NCBI GenBank assembly: GCA_049324835.1
Contig: JBMOMT010000046.1
Coordinates: 18,690-82,689 of the forward strand
Length of the DNA: 64,000 bases
DNA from: JBMOMT01 sp049324835
GTDB taxonomy: Bacteria > Chloroflexota > Anaerolineae > CAYNKW01
Direction: 5' to 3'
Made by a program: the position numbers and the translations under genes. Positions 1-8,716 of the stretch are shown one piece after another (the first letter of the stretch is position 1; every line of letters begins with the position of its first letter). Under the pieces are notes generated by a model. It saw only the letters and a list, made by a program, of their open reading frames with translations, did not search any database and was not told the origin of the DNA.

Positions 1-699
1 CAGCAAAAACATCTGACACAACAGCGCCAGGACCTCGAAGCGATGGCCCGGCAAGTCCAGGCTCAGCGTGACCGGTTGAGCCGGTACGAGGCGCAGATCG
101 CCGACCTGGAACGCCAGTTGGCCGATCTTCGTCGCCTCTGGACGAGGCAACTGGAAACGGCGGCGGCGGCGCGTCGCCGGCGGCCTGTGGCGCGGGTTGT
201 GGCCTGTGGCGCTGCCAGCATCAAAAAGTGGCTCCACCTGTCGCCGAGAACGACCATCGATGGCCGCTTGGCCTCCCCAGGGCCGGAGTTGATCGCGGGG
301 CGCAGCCAGGGGCAGACCTTTTTCGCCGTCGAGGATGGCCTCCACCGCCTGGAGATCCTTTTCGCCACCTTTGGCCGGCTCAACACAGGCCAGGTGGCCC
401 TGCACCTGCGCGCCGATACGACCGCGACTCAAGACCTCCTCACCCTGACCGTGGACGCGGTTCAACTGAAGGACAATCAGTATCATCACTTTGAGTTCGA
501 GCCGCTGCCCCACTCGGCGGGGCGTCGGTATTACTTTTGCCTGGAGGCGCCCGCCGCCGTGCCGGGCGACGCGGTGAGCGTCTGGGTTTTCGAGGACACC
601 GGGCCAGACGGGTGGACGCGGCATGTCGACGGTCTGCCTGTGGCAGGACAGGTGGTGTTTCTCGCGCGTTATGTGGATAGGGCGGGCATGAAGGGTTAG
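1..699 (+). CDS. coiled-coil protein with C-terminal G-Q-T-F beta domain, 5' end outside window
   Basis: The reading frame is open to the first base, so the true start probably lies upstream; the first ATG inside is at 43. 232 residues are visible. Residues 1-55 are rich in Q, R, E and L with heptad-like spacing (coiled coil), then an Ala/Arg stretch. From about nt 301 to 640 comes a domain with R-S-Q-G-Q-T-F, a conserved 'LFATFGRLNTG' segment, F-E-F-E-P-L-P, and an end near 'GDAVSVWV'. The same domain occurs at the C-terminus of the next gene (to 3910) and in the proteins at 14473 and 19980. The missing N-terminal part could carry a glycosyltransferase, as in the next gene, but this cannot be seen. 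Function unknown; a carbohydrate-binding or assembly role is inferred only from context. Confidence 0.75.
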   Translation, partial: QQKHLTQQRQDLEAMARQVQAQRDRLSRYEAQIADLERQLADLRRLWTRQLETAAAARRRRPVARVVACGAASIKKWLHLSPRTTIDGRLASPGPELIAGRSQGQTFFAVEDGLHRLEILFATFGRLNTGQVALHLRADTTATQDLLTLTVDAVQLKDNQYHHFEFEPLPHSAGRRYYFCLEAPAAVPGDAVSVWVFEDTGPDGWTRHVDGLPVAGQVVFLARYVDRAGMKG

Positions 700-702
700 G
701 AT

Positions 703-839
703 CAATACGGTTCAGTCAAGTGCGTCAAGAGGTGCGACGCACTTTAAAGTGCATGGCGGCGATAAACCTGCGCAAAAAGCAACTCTCAGGCGCGTTGCCT
801 GGTCCAACAAGTGCGTCGCACCTTATCTAAACCGTATTG
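703..839. mobile_element. miniature inverted-repeat element (MITE) with 10-bp target duplication
   Basis: A 137-bp block has terminal inverted repeats CAATACGGTT (703-712) and AACCGTATTG (830-839). A second inverted pair lies inside, GGTGCGACGCAC (731-742) and GTGCGTCGCACC (811-822). It is flanked by perfect direct repeats GGGTTAGGAT at 693-702 and 840-849, which read as a target-site duplication. It contains no transposase. Removing the element and one duplication leaves about 10 bp between the stop at 699 and the GTG at 857, which is normal operon spacing. A 10-bp duplication would fit an IS4-like mobilising transposase, but I cannot assign a family. Confidence 0.85.
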
Positions 840-856
840 GGGTTAGGATACGTACC

Positions 857-3800
857 GTGAGCCATATCTCGTCACCTTTTAGTGTCTACATCGTCAGCGG
901 CTGCGACCGGGGCCACACCACCATCTATCGCTGTTTCCACAAGCAGGAGCAACTGGCCCTCTATGGCCTTTCCGCGGCCGTGCGCGAGCACTATCATCCC
1001 GGTGAGGTGACGCTGGAAGAGGCGCTGGCCCACGATCTCGTTATTCTGCACCGCATCGCCTACGATCCCCTCATCGGCGATCTCATCCGCCAGGCGCGGG
1101 CGCAGGGCAAGCCGGTGCTGTTCGACGTGGACGATCTGGTTTTCGAGCCAGAGCTGATCCACCACGTCGATGCCCTCAAAGCCATGACGCCGGAGCAGGT
1201 GGGGCTTTACCACGATGGCGTGCGGCGCAATCTACAAACCCTGCTGGCCTGCGACGCCGCGCTGACCTCGACGGAATACCTGGCCGGGTTCGTCCGGCGG
1301 CGCGGCAAGCCGGCCTTTGTCCAGCGCAACGCTCTGAGCCAGGAGCAGTTGGCGGTGGCGGAGCAGGCGCTGCGTCAGGGCGAGCCGCCTTCCGCCGCCA
1401 AGATCGTCATCGGCTATGCCAGCGGCACGGCCACCCACGACGCCGATTTCGCCCAGGCCGTGCCGGCCCTGAGCCAGATCATGGATCGTTACCCGCAGGT
1501 GGTGTTGCAGCTCTTTGGCGCGATCGAAACGCCGCCCGGGCTGATCCGCTTTGGCGAGCGGCTGCAGCGGCTGCCGCTGGTGCACCTGCTCGAGATGCCG
1601 GCCATCATGCGCGGCTGGCAGATCAACCTGGCCCCGCTGGAGCCGGAAAACCCCTACTGCCGCGCCAAAAGTGAGCTCAAATACATCGAGGCCGGGGCGC
1701 TGGGCCTGCCCACCGTCGCCAGCGCCGTGGACGCCTACCGGGCGGCCATCACCCACGGCCAGAACGGCTTTCTGGCCGCCGATACCGGCGAGTGGATCGC
1801 CGCGCTGGAGGCCCTCGTCACCGACGGATCGCTGCGCCGCGCCGTGGGCCAGCGGGCCAGAGAAGACGTGCTGCGGCGCTACACCTCCGAGGCGCGGGGC
1901 CGAGAGTTGGTGAGTATCCTGAACGACGTGCTCTTGCCCTCCGAGCCGGCCCAGGCGACCCCTCCCGCCCCGGTGACTGAACCAGCCCCCTCGATTCAGG
2001 CGGCCGGCGTGCCGCTGGTGATCAACTGGCTGGTGGGTGAATCGATCAAGGGCTCCGGCGGCCACATGGACATTTTCCGCACGGTCAATTTTCTGGCCGA
2101 CTTTGGCCACCAGCAGAACGTCTATTTTGTGCCCCACGCCCACTGGGGCGACAAGGGCGACGCCGAGGTCGAGGCGGCCGTGCGCGACGATTTTTTCGCC
2201 CTCAAGGCCAACGTCTACCGCTGGAACGGCCAGGTGCAGGACGCCGATCTGACGGTTGCCACCTTTTGGACCACCGCCTACATGGCCGCCGATGTGCCCA
2301 ACGGCGGCCAAAAGGTCTACTTTGTGCAGGATTACGAGCCCTATTTCCACCCCATGGGCACGCAGCACCTTTTGGCCGATCAATCCTACCGCCTGCCGTT
2401 CAAATTCATCACCCTGGGCCGCTGGCTGACGAACCTCATTCGTGGGAAATACGGCGGCGACGCCGATTACTTTGATCTGGCTCTGGATCACGACCTCTAT
2501 TACCCGCGTCCCCTCCAGCGCCCTTCCTCAGCCCCGCGTGTGGCCTTTTACGCCCGCCCACGCACGCCGCGCCGCGCCTTCGAGATGGGCCTGGAGGCGC
2601 TGAGTCTGGTCTACCATCAGGTGCCGCAGGTTCAACTGCTCTTTTACGGCGCCGACGAGCTGGACACCTACGTGCCCTTTCCCCACACCAACCTGGGCAT
2701 TCTGCCGCCCGAAGAGCTGGCCAACCTCTTTTCCACCTGCGATGTCGGCCTGGTGCTCTCCACCACCAACTGTTCACTCATCCCGCTGGAGATGATGGCC
2801 TGCCGCTGCGCCGTGGTCGATCTCAACCTGGAGACGGTGGAGGGGGTGGTGACCCACGAGGAAACGGGCCTGCTGGCCGATCCCAACCCCCGCGCCATCG
2901 CCGCCGCCGTGGTGCGCCTGCTACAAGATCGGGGGCTGCGGCAGCGGCTGGTGGAGAACGCCTACCGCCAGGTGCAGACCCTCTCGTGGGAAAAATCGAC
3001 GCGCCAGATCGAGGGCATTCTGCTGCGGCAGGTGCCGCCGGAAGCGCGGCTGCTGAATCACCCCCAGACCGCCCATCGCGCCCTGGGGCTGTGGCAGATC
3101 GCCCTGCGCCCCGAAACCGACGCCGGCCCCGCGGCCTCGACCCCGGCGGCGGCGGCCGCCGTCGCCCGCCAGAACCGCGACCTGGCGGCGGCATTGTACC
3201 AGGCCCAGGAGGCCCTGGCCCGCCAGCGCCGACGCCCGCTGGCCCGGCTCCAGGGGCGGCTGGCCTATCTCTGGCGTCGCGTGCAGCGTTACCGCAAAAC
3301 CGCCTTTATCGCCAGCCAGCGCATCGAGATTCACCGCAGCGAAGAGCTGACCGCCCGGCGCAGCCAGGGCCAGACCTTTCGCGCGGCGCGGCCCAACCTG
3401 AGCCGCATCGACGTGCTGCTCTCCACCTTTGGCCGGGCCAACACCGGCGACGTGGTGCTGCACCTGCGCGAGAGCCCCAACGACGCCGCCGACCTGCGCA
3501 CAGCCCGTATCAACGCCGGGCTGCTGCGCGACGACGAGTACGCCTCTTTTTCCTTCGAGCCGCTGCCCGATTCCTGGCGCAAAACCTGCTATTTCTGCCT
3601 CACCGCTCCCGGCGCCGTCCACGGCGACGCTATCGGTGTGTGGGTGCAGCCCGGCAGCGGCCGCCCCGACCGCGCACGCTACCAGGACGGGCGTAAAATC
3701 GACGGTGAGCTGGTATTCGGCGATTATTACCGGGTCAGGCATCAGGCCGAGCAGGGCGAGCGGCCCGTGCCGCTGGCCTGGTGGGTGGTGCCCACCCCCT

Positions 3801-3910
3801 GGTGGGATCGGCTGCTCAAGGCGTGGCAGTTCCTGCGCGACGGCGGCCTGCGGCGGCTGCGCGACGAAGTGGCCCGCTATCTCTACTGGCGCCGGATCAC
3901 CCGAAAGTGA
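857..3910 (+). CDS. two-domain glycosyltransferase (GT4-like plus WsaF-like) with C-terminal G-Q-T-F domain
   Basis: The protein is 1017 residues from GTG 857. I chose this start because upstream in-frame codons lie inside the inserted MITE. Domain 1 (about 6-360) is GT-B-like with 'LFDVDDLVFEP' and a GT4-type E-A-G-A-L-G-L-P nucleotide-sugar segment. Domain 2 (about 385-725) resembles WsaF-type rhamnosyltransferases: 'GGHMDIFRTVNFL', 'YFVQDYEPYF', then 'SLIPLEMMACRCAVV'. An Ala/Pro-rich linker and a basic coiled stretch lead to the G-Q-T-F domain (about 834-935). Two sugar-transfer domains in one chain suggest it adds two residues, or a repeat unit, to a surface glycan. Substrates are unknown. 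No signal peptide, so it is cytoplasmic or membrane-associated. The next gene begins 7 bp downstream. Confidence 0.85.
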   Translation: MSHISSPFSVYIVSGCDRGHTTIYRCFHKQEQLALYGLSAAVREHYHPGEVTLEEALAHDLVILHRIAYDPLIGDLIRQARAQGKPVLFDVDDLVFEPELIHHVDALKAMTPEQVGLYHDGVRRNLQTLLACDAALTSTEYLAGFVRRRGKPAFVQRNALSQEQLAVAEQALRQGEPPSAAKIVIGYASGTATHDADFAQAVPALSQIMDRYPQVVLQLFGAIETPPGLIRFGERLQRLPLVHLLEMPAIMRGWQINLAPLEPENPYCRAKSELKYIEAGALGLPTVASAVDAYRAAITHGQNGFLAADTGEWIAALEALVTDGSLRRAVGQRAREDVLRRYTSEARGRELVSILNDVLLPSEPAQATPPAPVTEPAPSIQAAGVPLVINWLVGESIKGSGGHMDIFRTVNFLADFGHQQNVYFVPHAHWGDKGDAEVEAAVRDDFFALKANVYRWNGQVQDADLTVATFWTTAYMAADVPNGGQKVYFVQDYEPYFHPMGTQHLLADQSYRLPFKFITLGRWLTNLIRGKYGGDADYFDLALDHDLYYPRPLQRPSSAPRVAFYARPRTPRRAFEMGLEALSLVYHQVPQVQLLFYGADELDTYVPFPHTNLGILPPEELANLFSTCDVGLVLSTTNCSLIPLEMMACRCAVVDLNLETVEGVVTHEETGLLADPNPRAIAAAVVRLLQDRGLRQRLVENAYRQVQTLSWEKSTRQIEGILLRQVPPEARLLNHPQTAHRALGLWQIALRPETDAGPAASTPAAAAAVARQNRDLAAALYQAQEALARQRRRPLARLQGRLAYLWRRVQRYRKTAFIASQRIEIHRSEELTARRSQGQTFRAARPNLSRIDVLLSTFGRANTGDVVLHLRESPNDAADLRTARINAGLLRDDEYASFSFEPLPDSWRKTCYFCLTAPGAVHGDAIGVWVQPGSGRPDRARYQDGRKIDGELVFGDYYRVRHQAEQGERPVPLAWWVVPTPWWDRLLKAWQFLRDGGLRRLRDEVARYLYWRRITRK

Positions 3911-3917
3911 GCGTCCT

Positions 3918-5192
3918 GTGACCCTGCCCACCGTCAGCGTTATCGTCGTCAATTACAATGGCCGGCAGCACCTGTCGCCCTGCTTTTCGTCGCTGCTCGC
4001 CCTCGATTACCCCACCGACCGGCTGGAGTTGATCCTGGTCGATAACGCCTCGACCGACGGCTCCCTGGATCACATGCGCCAGCACTTTTCCGGCGTGCGC
4101 CTCATCGCCAACGCGCGCAACTGGGGGCTGTGCCGGGCCAACAACATCGGCGCGGCGGCGGCCGGCGGCGAGGTCCTGGCCATCCTCAACAACGACACCC
4201 GCGTCGAGCCGGACTGGCTGAAAGAGATCGTGCGGCCCTTCGAGGACCCTGCGGTGGCCTGCGTCGGCTCGCGCATCCTGAGCTGGGATGGCGCGCGGCT
4301 CGATTTTGCCGGCGGCGCCATGAACTTTTACGGCTACGGCTATCACCTGGACTTTGGCGCGCCGGCCGACGCCGTTCCCGGCCAGGATGGCCCGGTGCTG
4401 GCCCCCTGCGGCGGCGTGATGGCCGTGCGCCGCGATGCCTACCTGGAGGCGGGCGGCGAGGACGAGGACTTTTTCGTCTATTACGAGGACATCGACCTGG
4501 GCTGGCGGCTGTGGGTGCTGGGCCACCGTGTGGTCATGGCCCCGCGTGCGGTGGGCTATCACCGCCACAGCGCGTTCTACCGCGCCGTGCCCGAGGCCCG
4601 CACGCGGCTGCTCTACGAACGCAACGCGCTGCTCGCGGTGATCAAGAATTACGACCAGGCCAACCTGCGCCGCGTGCTGCCGGCGGCCCTGTTCCTGATG
4701 CTCAAGCGCGCCTATCTTTTTTCCGGCGTGGACGCGGCGAATTACCACATCGAGCCATCGCCCGCTGCCGCGCCGGCGGCCAAAACGCCGGCTCACTATT
4801 TACGCGCCGGCTGGCAGATGATCCGCCGCCAGGGCCCCGGCGCGCTGCTGCACAACGTCCGCGCCGAGGCGCGCCGCCGCCGGGCCGACCCGACCTACGA
4901 CCGCTGGCTGCGCCCGCGCCGCGCCCGCGCCCACGGCGGCGCCGAGATCGTGCCGCAGCAGACGGTCAGCCCGCTGCTGGCCGCCGCCGACGTGGTCGCC
5001 CTGCTGCCGCGGGCCATGGAAAAACGGCGCGCGGTCCAGGCCGCCCGCCGCCGCCCCGACGCCGACATCCTGCCGCTTTTCGGGCGCCCGCTGGACGTGA
5101 GTTATGCCGACCCCGACTATGAAGCGACGCAGCGGGAGCTGGTGCGGCTGTTTGGGCTGGATGCCCTCTTTGAGGGGGAGGGCGCGGCGTGA
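3918..5192 (+). CDS. GT2-family glycosyltransferase (rhamnosyltransferase-like)
   Basis: The protein is 424 residues from GTG 3918. The N-terminal GT-A domain begins at once with 'VSVIVVNYNG', has 'VDNASTDGS', a metal-binding 'LNNDTR' segment and the acceptor-side 'YYEDIDLGWR' motif typical of GT2 enzymes that add rhamnose or similar sugars. The C-terminal 150 residues are Arg/Ala-rich and end with 'LLPRAMEKR' and 'RRRPDADI', shared with the next gene, so the two are tandem paralogues. Its stop overlaps the next start (GTGA at 5189-5192), which suggests translational coupling. Exact sugar and acceptor unknown. Confidence 0.88.
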   Translation: MTLPTVSVIVVNYNGRQHLSPCFSSLLALDYPTDRLELILVDNASTDGSLDHMRQHFSGVRLIANARNWGLCRANNIGAAAAGGEVLAILNNDTRVEPDWLKEIVRPFEDPAVACVGSRILSWDGARLDFAGGAMNFYGYGYHLDFGAPADAVPGQDGPVLAPCGGVMAVRRDAYLEAGGEDEDFFVYYEDIDLGWRLWVLGHRVVMAPRAVGYHRHSAFYRAVPEARTRLLYERNALLAVIKNYDQANLRRVLPAALFLMLKRAYLFSGVDAANYHIEPSPAAAPAAKTPAHYLRAGWQMIRRQGPGALLHNVRAEARRRRADPTYDRWLRPRRARAHGGAEIVPQQTVSPLLAAADVVALLPRAMEKRRAVQAARRRPDADILPLFGRPLDVSYADPDYEATQRELVRLFGLDALFEGEGAA

Positions 5193-6478
5193 ACGATCCT
5201 CTACCCACCGTCAGCGTCGTGGTGCTCAATTACAACGGCCTGGCGCACCTGGAACCCTGCTTTCGTTCGCTGCTCGCTTTGGATTACCCCGCCGACCGGC
5301 TGGAGTTGATGCTGGTCGATAACGGCTCGACCGACGGCTCGGCGGCCTGGATGCGGACTCACTTTCCGGCGGTGCGCATCGTCGAGACGGGGGCCAATCT
5401 GGGTTTTGCCGGCGGCAACAACGCCGGCGCCAGGGCGGCGCGGGGCGAGATCGTCGCCTTTTTGAACAACGACATGCGCGTCGCCGCCGGCTGGCTGGCC
5501 GAGTTGGCGGCTCCCTTTGCCGGCGCGCCCGACGTGGCCGCCGTCGGAGCGCGCATCCTGGACTGGGACGGCGCGCGGGTCGATTTTGCCGATGGCGGCC
5601 TGAACTTTTGCGGCTATGGTTACCAGTTCGACCACGGCCGCCGCGCCGTCGCTGAGCCGGGCGAGGTTCGCCCCCAGCTTTACGTCTGCGGCGGCGCCCT
5701 GGCCGTGCGCCGGGAGTTGTTCCTGGCATGGGGTGGTTTCGACGAGGATTTTTTCGCCTTTTACGAGGATACCGACCTGGGCTGGCGTTTCTGGGTGCTG
5801 GGCTACCGGCTGCTGCTGGCGCCGCGCGCCGTGGTCTATCACCGCGGGCACGGCACGGCCGGCCGCCTGCCCGGCGAAAAGCGGCGCCTGCTCTACGAGC
5901 GCAACGCCCTGCTTTCGGCCATCAAGAATTACGAGCGCGAAAACCTGGATCGGATTCTGCCGGCGGCCCTGCTGCTGCTGTTGCAGCGGGCCTGGCTGGC
6001 CTCCGGCGTGGACGAGGGCAGCTTTCGCATCGGCGGCCCGCCGCCGCGCCCTGCCCGGTCGCCGGATGACGACGTCTTGACGGCGCGTTATTATCTACGC
6101 CGCGTCTGGCAGACGCTACGCGCGGAGGGCCTGAACGGCCTCTGGGAGACGGTGCAGGGTGAGCTGGCCTGGCGCACCGGCGGCCCTCTGCTGAGCGGGC
6201 TGCGACGGCGCAAGCGGCCCTCGGCTTCCGGCGAGGTGGCGGTGAGCAAAGAATCGCTGGCCCACCTGGTGGCCGCGAACGACGTACTGGCTCTGCTGCC
6301 GCGCGCCATGGAGAAACGGGCCCGCATCCAGGCCGCCCGCCGCCGTCCCGACGCCGAGATATTTCCGCTCTTTCGCCGCCCGCTGGAGCTGAGCCTGTTC
6401 ACGCCGGAGTACAAACAGGCCCAGGCCGCGGTGGTGGACGCTTTTGAATTGGCATCGTTGTTTGGAGAGAGCTCGTGA
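5189..6478 (+). CDS. GT2-family glycosyltransferase, tandem paralogue of the preceding gene
   Basis: The protein is 429 residues from GTG 5189, overlapping the previous stop. It has the same architecture as its neighbour: 'VSVVVLNYNG', 'VDNGSTDGS', 'LNNDMR', 'YEDTDLGWRFW', then a C-terminal extension with 'LLPRAMEKR' and 'RRRPDAEI'. N-terminal identity is obvious by eye, while the middle of the extension has diverged. This suggests duplication followed by specialisation on successive steps of one glycan. It overlaps the following GT4 gene by GTGA at 6475-6478. Predicted cytoplasmic, acting on a lipid-linked acceptor at the inner membrane face (inferred). Confidence 0.88.
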   Translation: MNDPLPTVSVVVLNYNGLAHLEPCFRSLLALDYPADRLELMLVDNGSTDGSAAWMRTHFPAVRIVETGANLGFAGGNNAGARAARGEIVAFLNNDMRVAAGWLAELAAPFAGAPDVAAVGARILDWDGARVDFADGGLNFCGYGYQFDHGRRAVAEPGEVRPQLYVCGGALAVRRELFLAWGGFDEDFFAFYEDTDLGWRFWVLGYRLLLAPRAVVYHRGHGTAGRLPGEKRRLLYERNALLSAIKNYERENLDRILPAALLLLLQRAWLASGVDEGSFRIGGPPPRPARSPDDDVLTARYYLRRVWQTLRAEGLNGLWETVQGELAWRTGGPLLSGLRRRKRPSASGEVAVSKESLAHLVAANDVLALLPRAMEKRARIQAARRRPDAEIFPLFRRPLELSLFTPEYKQAQAAVVDAFELASLFGESS

Positions 6479-7836
6479 GCCGGGTGTTGATCGTCAGTCA
6501 CGATGTGGTCGACCGGCGCATGGCCGGGCCGGCCATCCGCGCCTGGGAGTTTGCTCGCCGCCTGAGCCGCGAAAACCAGGTTACATTGGCCATTCCCAAT
6601 GAAACCACCCTGACGGGCCAGGGCTTTGCGCTGCTACCCTACGACCGGCAATCGCTCCGGGAGTTGGCCGCCGCCGCCGATTGCGCCGTCGTTTCCGGCC
6701 TGACGCTGATGCAGTACCCCTTTTTGCGCCACCTCTGCCCGGTGCTGGTGATGGACATTTACGATCCCTTTGTGCTGGAGAATTTGCAACTCTTTGCCGA
6801 CCGGGACATGGCGCTGCGGCTGCGAGATCATCACGACCTGACGCGGGCGATGAACGATCAGCTTTTGTTGGGCGATTTTTTCCTCTGCGCCAGCGAGGAG
6901 CAGCGTAATTATTGGCTGGGCGCGCTCAGCGCGCTCAACCGGGTCAACCCCCGCACCTACGATCTCGATCCGACGCTGCGGGCGCTGATCGACGTGGCGC
7001 CTTTTGGCCTGCCCGATGCGCCGCCCGTGCACCGCCGGTCGGTGATAAAGGGCGTCGTGCCCGGCATCGGCCCCGATGATACAGTGCTGCTGTGGAACGG
7101 CGGCATCTATAACTGGCTCGATCCGCTGACGCTCATCCGGGCGGTGGCCCGCGTGGCTGCTTCCCGCGACGAGGTGCGGCTTTTCTTCATGGGCATCAAA
7201 CACCCCAACCCGCGCGTGCACCCCATGCGTATGGTTGGCGACGCCACACGCCTCAGCGACGCGCTGGGCCTCACCGGCCGCCACGTCTTTTTCAACGACT
7301 GGGTGGCCTACGAGGATCGGGAGAATTATTTGCTGGAGGCCGATCTGGGCGTGAGCCTGCACCTGCCTCACATCGAGACGCACTTTGCCTTTCGCACCCG
7401 CCTGCTGGACTGCCTGTGGGCCGGGTTGCCGGTGGTGGTGACCGGCGGCGATACGCTGGCCCGGCTGGTGGAGGCCCACGACCTGGGCCGCGTCGTCGAG
7501 CCGGAGGATGTAGACGGCGTGGCGGCGGCGATTCTCGATCTGCTGGCCGGACCGGACCCCCGCGCCACCCGCGCCGAAGCTTTTGACCGGGTCCGCCGCC
7601 AGTTTACCTGGCAGCGGGCCATCGAACCGCTGGCCCGCTTTTGCGTCGATCCGCGCCCGGCGCCGGATCGAGCTGGCGGCGGCGCGCCCGCCGAGGCGGT
7701 CGGCTCGCCGCATCTGGGCGCTTCGTCGAGCTGGCGGGTGCTGCTGGCCAAGGCCTGGCTCTGCCTGCGCCACCGGGGTCCGCGCGCGTTGTGGCGTGAG
7801 GTGCGGGGCTATGTGGATTGGCGGTGGGGGAGGTAA
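6475..7836 (+). CDS. GT4-like glycosyltransferase
   Basis: The protein is 453 residues from GTG 6475. It opens with 'VLIVSHDVVDRRMAGPAIRAW', a GT-B N-terminal segment in which the GPAIR motif resembles GT4 enzymes of polysaccharide loci. The second Rossmann half shows 'LLWNGGIYNWLDP' and 'FRTRLLDCLWAGLPVVVTGGD', the place where GT4 enzymes bind the nucleotide sugar. The last about 60 residues are an Arg/Ala-rich tail like that of neighbouring GTs. It is one base from the next gene (TAA 7834-7836, ATG 7838), so it is part of the same transcript. Confidence 0.85.
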   Translation: MSRVLIVSHDVVDRRMAGPAIRAWEFARRLSRENQVTLAIPNETTLTGQGFALLPYDRQSLRELAAAADCAVVSGLTLMQYPFLRHLCPVLVMDIYDPFVLENLQLFADRDMALRLRDHHDLTRAMNDQLLLGDFFLCASEEQRNYWLGALSALNRVNPRTYDLDPTLRALIDVAPFGLPDAPPVHRRSVIKGVVPGIGPDDTVLLWNGGIYNWLDPLTLIRAVARVAASRDEVRLFFMGIKHPNPRVHPMRMVGDATRLSDALGLTGRHVFFNDWVAYEDRENYLLEADLGVSLHLPHIETHFAFRTRLLDCLWAGLPVVVTGGDTLARLVEAHDLGRVVEPEDVDGVAAAILDLLAGPDPRATRAEAFDRVRRQFTWQRAIEPLARFCVDPRPAPDRAGGGAPAEAVGSPHLGASSSWRVLLAKAWLCLRHRGPRALWREVRGYVDWRWGR

Positions 7837-7837
7837 A

Positions 7838-8716
7838 ATGACGGCAACGCCCGAAATATCGGTGGTGATTCCGGCCTACAATGAGGCAGAGGTCATCGGT
7901 CAGGTGGTGCGTGGTGTGCAAGAGGCCCTGGACGGGCGGCGCATCGAGGTGCTGGTGGTGGACGATGGTTCTGCCGACGGGACCGCCGATGCGGCGCGTG
8001 AGGCCGGGGCGCGGGTGCTGCGCCAGCCCTACAACAAGGGCAACGGTGCGGCGGTCAAGGCGGGCATCCGGGCGGCGCAGGGCGACGTCATTGTGCTGAT
8101 GGACGGCGACGGCCAGCACGATGCGGCCGACATTCCCCGGCTGGTGGCGCCCATCGCCGAGGAAGGCTACGACATGGTCGTTGGCGCGCGGGTCAAGGGC
8201 TGCCAGCAGCGGCATCGCGAGCTGGCTAACGGGGTCTACAATCGTTTTGCTTCCTACCTCACCGGCTTTGCCATCGAGGATTTGACCTCCGGCTTTCGAG
8301 CGATCCGACGCACGCTGGCCGTGCAGTTTTGTTACCTGCTGCCCAACACCTTTTCCTATCCCACCACGCTGACCATGGCCGTGGTGCGGGCGGGCTATAG
8401 CCTGAAATACGAGTCCATCCACGCCGCGGCGCGGGTGGGCAAGAGCAAGATCCGACTGCTGCGTGATGGGTCGCGCTTTCTGGTGATCATGACCAGGATC
8501 GCCGTGCTTTTCAGCCCATTAAAAATCTTTTTGCCGGTGGGGCTGGCCGTCTTTTTGCCCGGCTTTTTCTACGCCATTTACAAGCTGATCGTTGGTCGTC
8601 CGTGGACCATTCCCATCGTCATCTCGGTCAGCGTGGGGGCGCTGATCGTGATGTTGGGCCTCATCTCGGAGCAGATTGCCCTGCTGCGCTTCCAACAGAT
8701 CGACAGGTCGAGATGA
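7838..8716 (+). CDS. DPM1/DPG-like GT2 glycosyltransferase with C-terminal membrane segments
   Basis: The protein is 292 residues from ATG 7838, immediately after the previous stop. It has 'SVVIPAYNEAEVIG', 'VVDDGSADGT', 'YNKGNGAAVKAGI' and the metal motif 'LMDGDGQHD'. Motif order matches polyprenyl-phosphate mannosyl- or glucosyltransferases. Two hydrophobic helices near the C-terminus (about 225-285) would anchor it in the membrane. The probable role is making a polyprenyl-phosphate sugar donor for the membrane-embedded transferases of this cluster (inferred). It overlaps the next gene by ATGA (8713-8716). Confidence 0.88.
   Translation: MTATPEISVVIPAYNEAEVIGQVVRGVQEALDGRRIEVLVVDDGSADGTADAAREAGARVLRQPYNKGNGAAVKAGIRAAQGDVIVLMDGDGQHDAADIPRLVAPIAEEGYDMVVGARVKGCQQRHRELANGVYNRFASYLTGFAIEDLTSGFRAIRRTLAVQFCYLLPNTFSYPTTLTMAVVRAGYSLKYESIHAAARVGKSKIRLLRDGSRFLVIMTRIAVLFSPLKIFLPVGLAVFLPGFFYAIYKLIVGRPWTIPIVISVSVGALIVMLGLISEQIALLRFQQIDRSR

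Noticed and set aside
749..856. ATG 749 as the start of the two-domain glycosyltransferase
   Set aside because: The segment 749-849 belongs to the inserted MITE and its target duplication; the reading frame there is accidental, and GTG 857 restores normal spacing to the previous gene.
1232..2491. Long antisense open frames, for example opposite the large glycosyltransferase
   Set aside because: High-GC codon bias opens long antisense frames; the products are low-complexity with no motif, while the sense strand has clear family signatures. The same applies to other antisense frames at 3897-4796, 9704-11650, 32857-34740, 34737-36449, 39172-40842 and 48015-49400.
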